A program made the position numbers and the translations under genes. A stretch of 64,000 nt of DNA from Rhynochetos jubatus (lineage: Eukaryota; Chordata; Aves; Eurypygiformes; Rhynochetidae): NCBI GenBank assembly GCA_027574665.1, contig CM050654.1, positions 36,785,722-36,849,721 of the forward strand. Direction: 5' to 3'. Positions 1 through 15,000 of this stretch are shown here, in pieces. How positions within the stretch are numbered: position 1 is the stretch's first letter; every line of letters begins with the position of its first letter. The notes beneath the pieces were generated by a model. The model was not told the origin of the DNA. It searched no databases and saw nothing but the letters and a program-made list of their open reading frames with translations.

Positions 1-3000
1 GGGGGGGATGCCCAGCCTCCTGGAAGCACTGAAGGGCAGTTGCTGCCTTTCAAAGAGAGTCATGGCGTGGAAGAAGGATTACTCCCAATCCTTGCCTATT
101 TAGGATTTCTAAACTTTATGCTGAAGTAGCTGGTGCTGAGCCCTGCCGAAGACGGGAGAAAGGTCTTGGTCCCGTGCAGGAAGGTACTTCCTATACCCCC
201 AGCTAGGGCATCCCTTCAGAACCCATACGTGATTGTGAGTAAAAGCGTGTGCGGGGAAGGGTTTGCCAAATGCCCTGGTAATCTCTCTGGGCAGTTAATG
301 ACCAGGTAATGCAAGAGTTTGCATTTTGTCATCCTTTGCTTCAACACTATTGATTTCCATGTCTGCTGCCAGGTGTTTCCTACTTTGGTATCGCAACATG
401 CAACCCTTTTTATTATTTTTGTTGAGATCTGTCTTCTGTGGTATTTTCTCTCTGCCATTCCAAGACTGTAACACACACCGGTGAAACAGCAGCAACTGAA
501 GTAAGACACCACAGAAAACAGATTACCGAGGCGTATTGAACTGTTGCGTGCCCGCGTCATTCTCTGCGTATCGTTGTGCCTAAACGCTGCGAACAGTTGG
601 GCTTTTGTATGAAGTAAGTAAAATCAAACGACATTTTTCCTGCAGAAATATGTTGAAGCCTTGGGGCGCTTTCCTGTTAGGAGGGCTGGATCCCAGCTGA
701 ACCCCTCTCCTCTACAACAACCCTGCCAGAAGTGTCACCCAACACTTGAACTGCTGGTGCCACAGTCAAGAACAAGGACTGTAATTTTCTTTGCTCTGGA
801 AGCAGAGTAGTGTAAAAATTCCTACAAGACAACGTAGCTAGACTTGTAAATTAGCTTGTGCTTGTATTCGTACATGTCAAAGAAGAGCCTAATTACGTCG
901 TTTTCTTTGCCTAAGTGCGCTTACATTCATGGCCAGTTTCATCAGGGAACGAAGAAAATATTATCTTGGGGAAAAAAAGATCGGTTGAGCACTTCCAGTT
1001 CGGATTAGTCCTGATAAGTATGAAGTTGTCATTAGAGACCAGGCCATTTGCTGCTAACATGGCGTAGCAGGTTTCTTGAAAGACTTGTTTTTTCCAAATA
1101 CGTAACTTGCACTTGAGAACGGAAGGAGAAATGTAGTTTAAATATCATTTGGGGGCTTGTTTGCAATTAGGAGGTAGTAATGTGGGGAAAAAAAATGATC
1201 TAACTCAGGACCTTTTGAAAGATGGATCAGGATACCTGATATATTAATGTGCCTCGGGACAGGTTACGTTTCTGTCTGGTTTAAAATGTAATTTAAATGA
1301 ATTAACTTCCACATCTTATGGCTGCGACATGCGCCTGTCCTGGACAGGAGCTTGATTTATATTATCTTTATGAAGATGTATCTGTGCGCCTACTATTACG
1401 CGCCATCAATATGCATGTGTTACTTGATTCCCGGCGCCACGACCTGACAGGTGACTCGGTTACTGTCATTTAACTGCTGACATGGCTTGTGCCATGGCCG
1501 CGCCGTTAAGCTGTTGTGATGTGACGCGACCTGACTCGTAACGCTTACGACGGGGTCATGCCTCCTGCTTCTGTCAGACGTGGAAGGTAAAGCTGAGTGT
1601 AATTCCTCCTGGTCTTGCTGTAACGGCGGAGACGGGCATGTCGCGGGTGGTGGCAGTCCCACCTGCCCGGTGTGGCTGTGTGGATGGGGACGGGATGTGT
1701 TCGGAGGGTGTTACTGGCTGTGAGGTTGCCCTAAAGAAATCTGTCTGACCCCTTAGGAGAACTAGGACTAGAACCACGAGTGTGAAAAACCAAGGAATTC
1801 ATCTGACCTACCATGGAGTTGCGCACAGGCACGTCTTGTTCCTTCCCCGTAGAGAGAAAGGACAGGAGTGTGTCGCTGTGAAGTGTGATAGCACGGGACC
1901 CCACTGTCCCTTGAAACGGGTTATTATTTGGCCACGCTTTGTGGTTTGGTTACGTTTACACGTGGGGAGAAAAGAGTAGATTTGAATGAATAATTTTAAT
2001 GATAATCGTGGCTGTGGGATGCTTTCTGCATGAATTTTTAATGTGTACCCTTTTATCTTCCAGTCAAACACAGTTATTCTTATTTTTAAGTGTAAACATA
2101 TGGTAAAATGGTCACATATTTAATGTCTGCGAAAAGAATCCAGAAAACCCCTATTTGCACTGGTTGGTAATTATGCTCGTTTACTTTGATTACATGCTTT
2201 GTTACAATAGCGTATAGAATGAGCTCGAGACAGATACATGGGTTACAGCAATTGATGGGATTTATCCTGTCTGTGACGCGATGTTTTGATGGAATGAAAG
2301 ATCAGATTCAATTTCCTCTGATAAGGAAGAATGTTAATTTTCTCCTCTGCTGTATGAAAGTTCACCTGCATGTTATGAATATTGTGGTTGTTACATGCCA
2401 GTATGACATTTGGAAAAAAACTCTTCAAACATAATAACAGTGAAGAATCCTTCAACAGTACGCGGATGAAGTGGAGCACCAAGCATTAATTTTGCAGATG
2501 AGGAAGATGGCAGTTGTGATTTGTTTTCCCTTTTGGGTGCAATCTGGCTCCTACCCCATATGAGCAGGCTTCGAGTAGCTTTTCTGCAGAAGTGGCTGAG
2601 CAGCTGGATGGTGCCCAGACATAGTGTTTCCAGGCACAACACTGCGCAGCGGCAGCACTAGGCCAAGGAACGACGTGACGTTTCCTCTCTCCATTGCAAC
2701 TAGCCTTTGGTAACTGCGTTCTGAAACTCGGGTTTAGCAGGAATTACCGTGCAGGGAGTGTCACTCCTCTGACACTGTTGTAGCATCAGGCAAAATTGGA
2801 GATGGCAGAGGGGAGATGCATCAGGTCTAAAGTCCCTCAACGATGCCTGTTGACTTCACTTAGAGATAATCAGATCATTTGTAGGTTATTATCTGTTGCT
2901 TCCTTAGAGCTTACCACCTTCAGCACCCTTTGTGAGTATGAATTCATCGATCCTGAAACAACTCGTGTGGCAAATTAGGTGATTTAATTACACAATCCTG

Positions 3001-6000
3001 TTTTGCTTCCACTTTGCTAGTCAGTTTAGTTCAGTGACTGGGTTAGAGAAGAACATCCCATCAGTTGGTGACTCAGACCAGTGAAAGATCCATGTGTACC
3101 ATGGGAAATGTGGTCGGCAGCTCCTCTTCCACAGCAGAGGGGTTAAGCTTTTTGGCTTGCGTGTGTTGGGTAGACCAAGTGTATCCAAATTTATTTAGCT
3201 TCATTGTAGACCAGCTGAAGCACCCCTGACTGTTTCAGCCACTGTTGGTGAACCCTTTGGTTTGAGAGGTGTGAGAGAAACATTTGCTGAAACCCAGTGT
3301 GTCTGAGCCGCCTGTCCCAGTGACAGACACGTGGAGGAATTGCAGGGCAAAGCCACAGTGGAGACAGGTCATACGAGAGCAACTTGCAGCGATCTGTTGT
3401 TTTCCCTAACAGCTCCACACCTCTTTTCTAACTGAGAAAAACACTTCATCTTTCAGTGTCTGGAAGTCCTGGAGAAAATGGAGTTTTATATCCCAGCCCC
3501 AGTCCTGGCTGTGATTTCCATTGCAATGGCATCTGCGTGGCTGGCTCGGCAGAGGAGCCATACATACATCAGAGATATACATCTGTGTAAGCTCCACCCT
3601 GTGACGGACTGCTGCGCTTTCTGGTGGCAGTGATGACATTCAGGTGGGTTTCTCATTGCTGGGAAGCATCATGAGATTGCTACTTCTTCTCCAGCAGAGA
3701 CTGGCGGAAAATACCTTTTCATACATTTAATGCAGTCAGCTGATGGAGCCTGTCAAAGCCTGAATTGAGATGAAAAGCTGGATGCAGATGTGTCACATCA
3801 CGGTTGCGTTGTCACTCTGTTCCTTTGTATGATACGGCAGATCCACAGCAATTAGTTTTAAATGCAGTCTGTTGCTGTAAAGCGGTAGCTTGAAATATTT
3901 AGTGTTTTATTTGCTTCATGCTAAGTGAGATTTCACTCAGTTTGTCGTTAAAACTGCTGTCCTCTTCTGAGGAAAGAGAGTATATTTACATAAACTGCTC
4001 TCTGCAATTCTGTGTTTTCTACAGGAGTAGAGGCTAGCATAATTTCCCAGTCTCATCCAGCTTTGTCCAGAAAAATCTGTGCTGATGAGCCTGTGGGACT
4101 CAGGTGTAAGGGAAAGGACCAGAGATCTGTTCATCGCACTCAGTGGGCTGTAGGAAGGCCAAAGGGATCAAACTCCCCTTCCATTGTCACTGCTGTACTT
4201 GCGAGACGGATCATCTTTCACCAAAAAAAACCTCTTCAGTTTTGCAAAGCCATGCAGTGGTTTTGGTGTACTGGCAGAACATGATTTAGAAATGAATAGC
4301 TGGCGTGTGAGGTGAGTCTGCTGCGTCCCCTCTGCAGTCCCCGCTGCACACAGTTATGATTTCCCTTTGGTATGACTGGCTGAATTGGCAACCCTGCTCA
4401 CAAATCATGAGGGATGGCTCTCCCAAATGATGAAAAATGTGATTATTCTTCCACATAAAGCTAGCGCTTTTACTCTTCAGCATCTTATTTCCGTTACCGT
4501 GACAGCCCAGAAGGTGCAACCGAAAACCAGAAAGCAGCTTGTCTCACCTAATTGCGTGAACCCAAGAAGTGGATGATAGCATGGGAAAACCCCCTATGTT
4601 GTGAGATTTGAAATGAAATGGGGACCGTCGCAGCCTGAGGACAGGGGACGTGGCACTGGCAGTAGGACCAGTTCCCTCTCAGGTCTTGGCTGCGGCATGC
4701 GGGACTTACTGAAACTTGTCTGTCCCGTCTTTGTCCTACAGAGAAAAATGTGTCCATTAAGCAAGGCTGTAGAAATGCAGGACACATGCGCCCATGCCGG
4801 CATGAAGCCACCCCCTAGTTTAGTCATTATTCCTCTTCTCCCTTAAACTTCTGCTCTTTGAGGCATGAGCCTCTTTCAGCCTGGGAATTAGTCCATCCTT
4901 ATTTCAGGGATGCAGCGGGTCCGCTGGGTACTGCCACCAGGACTGTGTTAAAACCTAATTTAAACAGAAAAGCACAATCTGTTACGTGTTGGGAGGCAAA
5001 CCCCGTCGCGGATGCAGGGAGGCTGGTGGCCATAACACGCAGCGGTGCTGGCCGGGCCGGCGCTGGGAGCTTTGAAAAAGAAATCTCCCTATTAAAATGC
5101 TGTCGGCGCCCGGAGCCGCTGCTTGGTGCAGTCAAGCATGTTCTGCGTTTTGCATTTTGTTTAATATTAGACACTTTGTCTGGCCTCTGCTGCTGCTTGC
5201 CTTGTTTCTATTAATTATCTTTGATTTTCTTTTGCTTCCCTTATCAGCTTTGCTCACTTTTTTTTCTGTAAAACTTCAGCTTTCGATGGCAAAAAAAAAA
5301 AATAATTAAAGGGGAGCTTTTTTCTCCCTTGCTGACGCTGGAACAATGAATATGGATCAGAATTTTCATTTCCTTTTTTTACCACATCCATTTGCTTGAT
5401 AGAACAAGCTTGCCAGCCTAGTTTTACTTTGATAAACCTAATAAGAAAAAAGCACTTTCCACCTCCATATTATTTTATGCCCTGTTTGTGACTCCAGCAT
5501 CCCTTATACAGGTTTAAAGACAATTTATTCTTTATTGCCCTTGAGTCATTTCGGGAGAGCACTTGTGTTTTTCTCGACATAAAAATGTCCCCCTGTAACA
5601 TGATGAATATTAAATAGGTGCTTGAATGAAAATGAAACGCCGTGCTCTGACCTGACAGCTCCATTTATTGCAGCGCAGCCAGGAGAGAACCGAAATGTCA
5701 GCATTGTCCGGCCGTGGGTGGGGGCCCGTGCTCCCAAATTACTTCATCAAACGTCCAATTTCACCATCAGACCTAGGCGCTGGTGTGAAATCTCTTCTGT
5801 GGAGAGTATGTCCTGCTTTCCTAAGGACTTCATTTGCTGCCCAGCTGAAAGCAGACCTTGGCTTCAAAAATTCAGGGCTGGTTTCTGCTCCTCTGCTGCC
5901 GCACGTGGGGTGGTGCGGGCTCAGGGTTGCTCTTCCGGCTGGTGTAAAGGGAAAAAGCTGGGATAATTTGTGAGGGCGATGTGTTGCTGTCAGCGAGACT

Positions 6001-9000
6001 GGTAGTTTGGCTGGGTTTGACTTCGCTGAGGAACAGGGATCAGGCTCGCTGTGCCAGCAGCTCCCCAGAGCTGTGCGAGCAGGGCAAGGGCTGAGCATCA
6101 GCAAAGAGAGTGGCGCAGGGGCACAGGATAACCCGGAGAGATCCGTAGGGCGATGCACGGCAATCCCAGTGCCCACCAGCCCTTACCAGGGATGGGGGAA
6201 GAAGCTGTGGATGAGGGGAGGAGGACTGGGTGGGTTCCTTGGAGAGCTGTGCAGCCTCTTTCTGTGAGCGAGGGTGGGCTGCGGGCGCTGTTGGGGGGTG
6301 AGCAGTGGCGAGACGGCTGCAGGCAGAGGGGTAAATGATCACCTGCGGGCTCTCCCCCTTGCAAGAGAGCTCAGCTGTAGGGTTGCATGCATCCCCCTGT
6401 GAATTACCCTTACTGAAAGCAGAGCGGTGACTGGAGCTTTTCCTTCAACTACCAAGGCAACAGGCACTCTCGTACTATATAGGAGGATTAAGGAGAGGTG
6501 AAATCAATTCTCATTCCTGTACAGAATTTTTTCTGCCAGCACTTTGCTAGTCAGTAACTGCAGCATGGATCTTCTACATGTGTAGCTGTGGTCATATTTT
6601 TAAGTGTTTGCAGGATCAGAAGGAAAATGCAACTCCTTTTTTAGCTGTGTGTTCCTTCCTTCAGCTCGTGGGTGGATGTTGCTGCTCACCTCCCAGACAT
6701 GTAACTTGCTCCACTTGCTGTCCCTTCCCTGGTTTATGCTTTTTCCAAAGCCAGATGCAAGTCCAGTCCAAGTGACGAGTCACTCAGTGATTGAAGATGG
6801 TGGTGGTGTCGTTTCAGGGGAGCGGCAGAGGTCTGTAGTGGCCAGTAATGAAGGCAACGGGGCTGTTTGGGTAGAGTGGTGTGGACTGGATTTATTATTC
6901 TTTTCTCTCTAGGTATTTCCTTGCCCAGTGTGTTGCATGAATTCATACTGCATTTGCTTCTGTCCCATGTGGGAACTGATGGAAAAATGGCTGTGCTAAT
7001 AGGGTGCTATCCAAGTGGCCTTCCCGAGTCAAACATGCTCACTTTACGATAACCGCTTTCCCATGTGGGAAGTATTTATTTTTATAGAATAGAAAAACAA
7101 CTATATCTGCCCTACCTATAAATACAAGGGGGACAACCAGATTAATTACTCTTTGCTTTAGCAAAAGTGGCTGGGTAATGGTGCAGAACAAATAGCATAA
7201 ATCTACCTGAGATTATTCTAACTAATACATTCACTCAATTGAAATAAAAAATCTGTCCCATGTCTGTAGCTCCCCAGCTACTCATAGTAGCAAATGTGAC
7301 TGCCCCAACCACATCATCTTGGTCTTCTATGAGACCACATCATGCTCTTTGCTGTCCACCGCCTTGTTCACCTGGCACTTCTGCATTTCATGGGAGCGAA
7401 GGGTTGGTAGTAATCTTACTGTCCCACACTAACAAATAAATCAACTGTATAGAAGTATGAAGCAATAATAGATCAGATTGAGCTAATGCAAATGTAAGCT
7501 AAAATAGTGTATTAAAAAAATACACTACAGTAACCCCAGTGTGAATGCAGCAAAGCAAACGAAGATTCATACTGGTTCTTTGCACTGGTCAGGACCCCCC
7601 CAAAAAAAGAGTGGGGAGACATCCACACTCAACAGAAACGCACGCTCTGTCGTCTCTTAGAGGTGATGTTGAAGTTAGGAGCAGCTTTGTGTTGCCTTGA
7701 GGCCGGGTGGGATTTCCCACAGTGCCTGCAGCTTGAGCTTGGTCATGTGCCCTGGTAAATGGTCTGATTTTTTTTTTTAAATAAGGCTTCCCAGATCTTC
7801 TGGAGACCCTTGAAGAAGTTGAGCCCTGCCACCACAGCGCGTCTCAGTGTGTGGCCATGGGACATCTCAGGCTGTACCAGGGGAAGCCGCTGCTGGAGTG
7901 GATGGCCGAGAGGTGCTCCTGGGGCTTGCACACACCAGTGCGATGGCAGAGTGGGCAGTGGGGCCGGTGGCCAGCGTGGGGTCACTCTGAGTGGCTGTGG
8001 GAAAGCCCCCGGCCCCCACAGAGGTGTGTTCAGAGCAGCCAAAGGGGGTATCCTCAGGAGCGTGCAGCAAAGTCAGCCCTGGTGTGGTGAGTGTCACTGG
8101 GAAGATGGCAGAGCTCAGCACTGGCACCGTTCTTGGTGCTGTTGGTTGTTAACACTTCATTTAAGACGCTGTTTCTCTCTAAAGCGTCGGGCTTGACGCG
8201 CAGCAACACCAGCCACAGCTGCTGCAGGAGATGCTGGGTGCCGCATTGTGGCACCGTTGGGAAGGCGGCATCTGCCCTCCCAGCTTGAGATGTGTTTCCC
8301 CTCTGGACTGACTTTGGGGTGCATATGAAGACCTGGCACAGCCCAAAGCGCAGCATTAATTACATTCAAGTCTGTGTGTCTTATCACAAAACTGAAGGGC
8401 AGTTGTAAAGCTGCTCCCTCTTATTTCCACACCTCCCACATGAGCGCTTGTAGAGGTGTTTTGCAACCTTGCTGTGATGGCAATAAGCCTTTATCTGAAC
8501 AAATTGATCCTGAGATACTGGAGTTTGTACCTTGTTTGTTGCCGCCTTGCCTGCTGTTTGTATCCTGGCTCTGAGCAGGTACAAATAATGAATTAACTGC
8601 TGGATAAGCCCTGTGTTCCCCTGAGCAATTATTCTGGCTTCTGCCATAGCAGACTCAATTTGTCCTGCAATAAGTACAATTTTCTGAGAAGTTAGTTCTG
8701 GTTCAGGCACTAATCATCCACATCTGTGTGACAGTATTTTTTTGGCGGGGAGGGGGGCAGTTGTGAGTCAAGCTGTCAGATTGGGGCATGAAAAAAGCAG
8801 ATCTCCAGAATGCCACCGCCCTTTCAGGGCCCGCAAATCCCCTTGCAGCTGTGTGTGGCATTAAGTCAATTAGCGGAGAGAGAAACGGTATAATATATGC
8901 AACGAACTTGAGCACTCGGGTAGCGTGTTAGCAACCCTTGCTTCCCCATCTCTGCAAGATCAGCACTAATGATTTAACATGAATTTAAATCTCAAACATG

Positions 9001-12000
9001 TAACATTTGTTTGCAAAAGGTGCTGCAGGCTAGAAAGGGAGGTGCTGGTTAGAAAGGTAATTTGGTACATCTGCTAATTAATTCTGGGCAAGGAGTGTCA
9101 TTAGATAGTAAGAAAGAAAATCACACCAAACAGTGTATTCGTAGCAGCAGCTGGCACGAATGGTCAGGCAGGCACCTGTAAGCCTTGCGCACACCTATCT
9201 GCTGTAAAAGCTAATTACGGCAGTGACTGGGAGACCCCAGACCTGCTCAAGGCTTTTCTCTGTGTGTTTTACCTCCAAGGTGCTTAAGCACGGTGTAAAA
9301 CAGAGCAGGGTGAGACACTAGTTCCTTATTTTGCTGTTCGTCGGCAGCAGGACCAGGATTACATATGTTAAGAAGTAGGCTTTGCCCATTTTCCCATTGC
9401 AAAGAAATCAGTGGGATGAAATTTCCAAATCTTAATAGTTGGAAGCAGCCCAAGAGGACAGTGAGGATATGGTGGCAGAGGAGAGAGAGCCCCAGGGGTC
9501 TGCAGAGCAGCTGGGAAGGGCTTCAGAGCTTGGAGGGTCTTCCAAGCAATTTTCCAAGACAGAAAATAATAGATATGCCAAAAGACTTTAAGGTCCCATG
9601 TAAAGAAAAAGGTGACCCCACCGCAGTGTCCTGGTGAGTTGCTTTTGCTGCTGGGCAACACCTGGAGTGGCAGCAGGGCGTGCTTTGCGTGCCTCTCCTG
9701 TTCCTGTTCGCTCACCCACCTCATCGCGTTGGCTAGCTGAACCTGGCCAGCTCACCTCCGTGGGAGTGGGGGCAGCCCCCTCCTCTCCCGAAGCTGGCGG
9801 CAGGGACCCCTCCTGTACAGCACCAGCAGCTCTCCCCAAAACCTTGCTCTGCCTTCCCAGCCCAGGTGTTCCCAGCAACTTTCACCCCTGATGCCTCCAT
9901 CCAATCTGAACAGTTTGGGCAGGTCTTCTGCTGGACATTTTTCCCCTGGTGGGTGGTTAGTTGAGCAGTATGGAAGGCATGAAAACCTCAACCCAGCTGG
10001 TCTGCAGAGCGTTCGACTCGCACGACACTGATGGGACCTGTGTGTCCAGCTGGGCATGTGCATCAGCTGGGGCTGTGGCTGGGGGTGAAGGGCAGCTGGG
10101 ACGGGTGATAAGTGACATTTGGCCATCAGTCTGGGGTAGAGCTGTCTCAAGTGTCCATGAAACATTGCCTGGAGACAAAGTGTGCCCTGACAGGCCTTCT
10201 AGGGGAATAGAGATAATAGCTCTGTAGTACCTGCTCACAGAGATGCAGGGTTATTGAGTGCACAGCAGTGGGAAGAGATCCTCAGGGACTCCTCCATTGA
10301 TGGGGGTCACCAGCAGGTATAATGCTCCCACCCTGCAGTAAAATAATCGTACCTGCTTCCTGCCCTGGACTTGGCAAGAAACTTGGCAAATTGCATTTTT
10401 CCTGGGTCTGGTGAGGTTTGTGAGTGTATCTGCACCAGCTCCCTCATTGTAACCAAGGTTTCCTGCTTTGCATAAGGTTTTGCTGAGTCAAAATTGCCTC
10501 ATGTGTTAAAACAAACATCTCTGTAAACAAGGGTAACTAGCTGCATAATTGGTGTTAATCACCTGTGAAACCTCTGCCTCATCTCCAGAATACTACCAGT
10601 GTCTTGGGTGCACGTACCCTGTGTATAAATAACTTTCCTGGTGTCACACGACCGTCCGAAATGCCAAGTCTACTGCTGAGAGGCTTTGGCAGTGAGATTT
10701 TATGGCCTTGTGCCCAATCTTTAAGCAGATGCAAAATCACAGACACTGTTATATCCTGTTTACTCATTTTGAATATATTATTAAGTGTTTATTGGTACCA
10801 AAAGAGCATAATTAAATAGCATGCCAACCGCAGATGAACACTGTATTGACGGTGGCTGGTGGCACAGGAGACGGCTGAATTTTATTAACGTTGTCATCTC
10901 CAATCCCTCGCATCATAAAGGATTCGGACGTTTTCTGTAATAGAAATAGTTGCAGATCTACCTTAACATCACTAAAGCAATCATAGTCAGGGAAATTAGG
11001 TGTAAACTGAAAAATAATTAAAGGCCTGGTGACAACTTGATAACACCGAATAATTAAAGTGTTGGTAACAAATCCTGAATTTTAATTTTCTCGCTATAGC
11101 TGATACCAGTAATTGAGATCAAAAGCATCGTCACTGCTTTAGGAAAGCTCACTCCTGTATGTATTATTTAAGGAGGGGAAGGTAAAAAAGGTGAAAACCA
11201 CAGCTCTGGGTTAGGTCTGCTAACAGCTTGGGAATCACGTTAAACCCTGCAGATGGGAAGGTGCCAGAGCTGACCGAGTCGCTTCCCTCCAGCGCTCCGC
11301 GATGAGCATTAAACCGCAGGAGGTACCTTCAGCAGCCCCAGCAATGTTATTTATATTTATGATACACTCCTTAGGCAACACGTGAGTGGAAGTGATCGGG
11401 GGGTTCGTTTTGAAGCGCATGGCCGCTGCGTGGGGCAAACACGGGATCTGCAGCGTGAACGTGGGCTGTACAAAGGCAAACCCGATGGTACGTGCCACGG
11501 AGGAAGAAGAGCTGGCCAAGTTACACTGGAGCTGCTTCATTTGCTTTTTTTTCCTGGGATTTTTGAAGCAGTTATGGTCATGCCACATGGAATTTACTGA
11601 GATATGTGGTGCTGGTCCTTTCGGGACTCCTCACTCCTGCCTGGAGCTGTGGCTCACCTCCCGGCTCAGCGATCGGACCCTTTCTGGGGTAAGTAGTTAA
11701 AACCTGGTGCAGGGAAAGGGAATGAGAGTTTTGGGGCCACATGGGAGAGCAAGGACAGAGGGAGGGAGCTGGTGCCATTAAGGCCTGTCATCACCTCCGC
11801 GGCCATGCAGGACTTACCTACAGCAGTAGTTACAGTTGCTGTAATGATGACTTAAATTGCATCGTCTGAAAGGATCTTAAGTGCCTTACTATTGCCCAGA
11901 CACTTGCTGCATGTTTTTACCTATGCCAGTACATGGGGCTGCCTCCAAGGGCTGCTGGGGCTCATCCTGCACCCCTCTAATGTCCAGGGTCACCCCACAA

Positions 12001-15000
12001 GGCTGGCACCGCACTCTGCACTGCATTACAGGGTGCTGACCCCTGCTGGATCTGGCTGGGGTGCGGGACTAGGTGAGGAGCCCAGCAGAAACGGTTCATA
12101 GCTTCAGGGAATGGCAGAGGTGCAAAGAGCTCCTAGAACATCCTTTTATTTTTGTGTATGTTCAGGTAAAAATAAATAAACCATTGAGGTGTTACAATGG
12201 AACACAGCTTACAAACTGGAAAACCTCCAGCATTTTGCAAGGTGATAGAAGGTTGTCTGTGCTTGATGTTTGCAGGAAAATAATCCCATTTTTTTCTTGA
12301 GTGTCCCGTATATCTATCCACATGCACATATAAAAATTTAAGATTAACTCTATTTGCTCCCTATTCTCAAACTGGTCATTACTGCACATTTTCTGTCTAA
12401 TAAAACCACAGAATAACATTTTGACATGATTTCAAACCTATGTTTCAATAACATAGTTGGAGACTATAAGCTATATCCTGACTCCAAAGAGCTGAAAAGC
12501 CGAGCACCTCCCTCGCTGTCCTTTCTCGTTGGTGGTGTGTGATTCGCAGGCAGCACAAAGACCTGTGCGAGCGATGCCTTTCCGTGGCAGCGCTTCTTTC
12601 CCCGCATGCGGTTTGTGGCATTGCATTCAGCCGTGCGTGTTCATTGATCTGAATTTGACAGCGAGCACAGTGTCACTATCTCCTACGAGCGTGGGCACAG
12701 CTTAATGCGTGGTGAGCGGCACTTTGGCTCTGGTTGCACGTTTAGGGCTGGAAGCGAATGCCTTATCTCCTCCGTTATCTCGCCCATTTCTGATCCCTTT
12801 TCAATTATCTTAATATCCTTCGTATCCCACCTGACCCCTCATTTAGAAACTCTTTGAATCAGGTATTGGCTTTGTGATTCAGTCTTCAGGGATCCCAGCA
12901 AAACTCAAACAGCAAACGATAAACAGAGGCAGGAGGTGTTTCTGTAGGACTGTGACACTGGAGGATGCTTGGGGAGAGACTACACACCCGACACGCGGCT
13001 GCCTTCCCAAAGACTCAGAGATCTTGGGCTGAAATAAAGCATAGATGTCCCACAAAGCATGGAGTCTGCTCCAAGGGACTGATAACCTCAGTGAGCAAAA
13101 GGAAGAGCTGTTGGGATGCAGAGGAAAAGAAAAAAGGCTTTGCTGAGGTCTTGCAGTAGATCGGCAGCTCCTCTAATGCACAGCATCCCATCTTCTCCAG
13201 CAAACCTGCGCCCACATTTAATGAGTTTGCTGTATTTTCCTGCAATGTAAGCAGGCTCTCCGAAGAGCTGCTGCTGGAGCAGATGGGAGGGGGGATGCAC
13301 AGCTGCAGCAAGGGTGCAGGAGGCACCCCAGTCCATGCCCACATCGCAGCGAGGACATGCCAGCCCTGAGCATGGGCAAGGGATGACCCTGCAGGCACTC
13401 TCTGCTTCATTTCAGGGATATCTGCAGGTGCCAGGGGGAGCTTGTCCCCAGAGGGACCAGCAGCAACTGGGGGGTGTGATCCTCCACATCATCCGCTGTG
13501 GGTGCGCCGCTCTTGCCTCCGTGCAAAGCCAAGGACAGGATGAAGGTGTATTTTCCAGGGAAGAGTTTTCACTGGATTTGGCTCTGCTGCCTCTGTGAGA
13601 GCTGAGCAGCACAGCAGCAGATTGTGAAGGGACTCGGGGCCCTGTAACTCTATCAGTTTTGATCAATTTTTCAGTCGAGTTAGTAATACACCAGAGAGTG
13701 TGTCAACGTGCTTTATGGAGGTCTGCAAGTGCCTACCATGGCTAATCCATAAAGCTCGAATGGTTTCCTGGAAAACAGAAGGTTTGTTGTCACCATGAGG
13801 AGACTGCTAAGCAGTGGAGAGGGGAAATAGAAGAAAAATAGGCGGAGGCTGCAGTACCTGCTCGAGCTGCGGGGAACACCTCGGCAGGAACCGCGGGCAG
13901 CACCTGAAGGACGGGCTCAGGGCAGCTGCCTGTGGTGTGGGAGAGCCAGAGAATGGATGGAAACAGCCACCGTTGCCATCCCAATGCCCCTTCAGCCCTG
14001 GCCACTGCAGCCCTTCCAGCATCTCGCCCAGCAAAAGCAATGGCACAACTGTTTATTTTGAATGAAACCTAACAATGAGCTTTTAGCAATTCATTAAGAT
14101 GCAGTTTAAAAACACAAAACGGTCCCCCCTGCCTCTGCCCCCAGTCCTTAAAACATGGATTGCTATAAACTGGTGGCTTTAGCTCCAGGTTTTAAGCTTA
14201 TTGAGTAAGACAGATGTGTCATCACTTAAAAACTTGAATGGTTCTCACAGTTTTTTGAATTGATCATTGTGATGTAAGATAATTTTTCTTTCAGGGTATT
14301 TACCAAAGTATTTCTTCTCAGGCTCCCCATCTGAGCTGGTTATTCTGCCCGAGACACCCTGAATCCCCCTTCTCTCCTCCCTGCCAACCACTGAAAGCTT
14401 TCATGAAATTACTTTAAATGTACCCATTTTCAGACTTCTTTCAGAGCATCTTCTGTGGTTTAGACCTGGAGTGCATTTTGGGTCCCCCACCATACTGCAG
14501 AAGCTGGGATTTGACTGTGGAAAATACGCTAGGAGAGGTTTTTTTCACATTCAACTGACTCCAGGAGCTGGGAATTAATGAGCACCAAATAGCCTGACAA
14601 GATAAAACTAGTAAGAGTGGGTTCTCACTGCAGAAGCCCAAGGTGAATGGAGGTCAGAGATGAAAATTACTGTGTAGCTGGAGCCCTCCTCACTCCTAAC
14701 CCCCCCTAGCATTATATACTCGTTGCATGGATTCCCGCAGCCCCTCTGTGCTCATGGGGTACGTCTATGGAGTGCTTCTGCCCTAGACACCAGGGCTGAT
14801 CCTGCCTACGCCTCTGCCAAACCAATCTTTCTTGTTTTATCTCTCTTATTCATAGGAAAAATACGGATTTCAAAAGATGAGGGGAAAGAAAGCGCAGAGA
14901 TTTGACTGTTGAGCCTTAGCAAAAATCTCCCGGCTTTTTTCCACAGTAACTATTCCAAAGTATGGCCATTTTCAGAGATTACCAGTTTGCTGAATACCCT

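Noticed and set aside
9958-10020. tRNA-like A box (tagttgagcag) and B box (gttcgactc)
   Set aside because: The boxes are 53 bp apart without a recognisable intron, and no acceptor or anticodon stem pairs.
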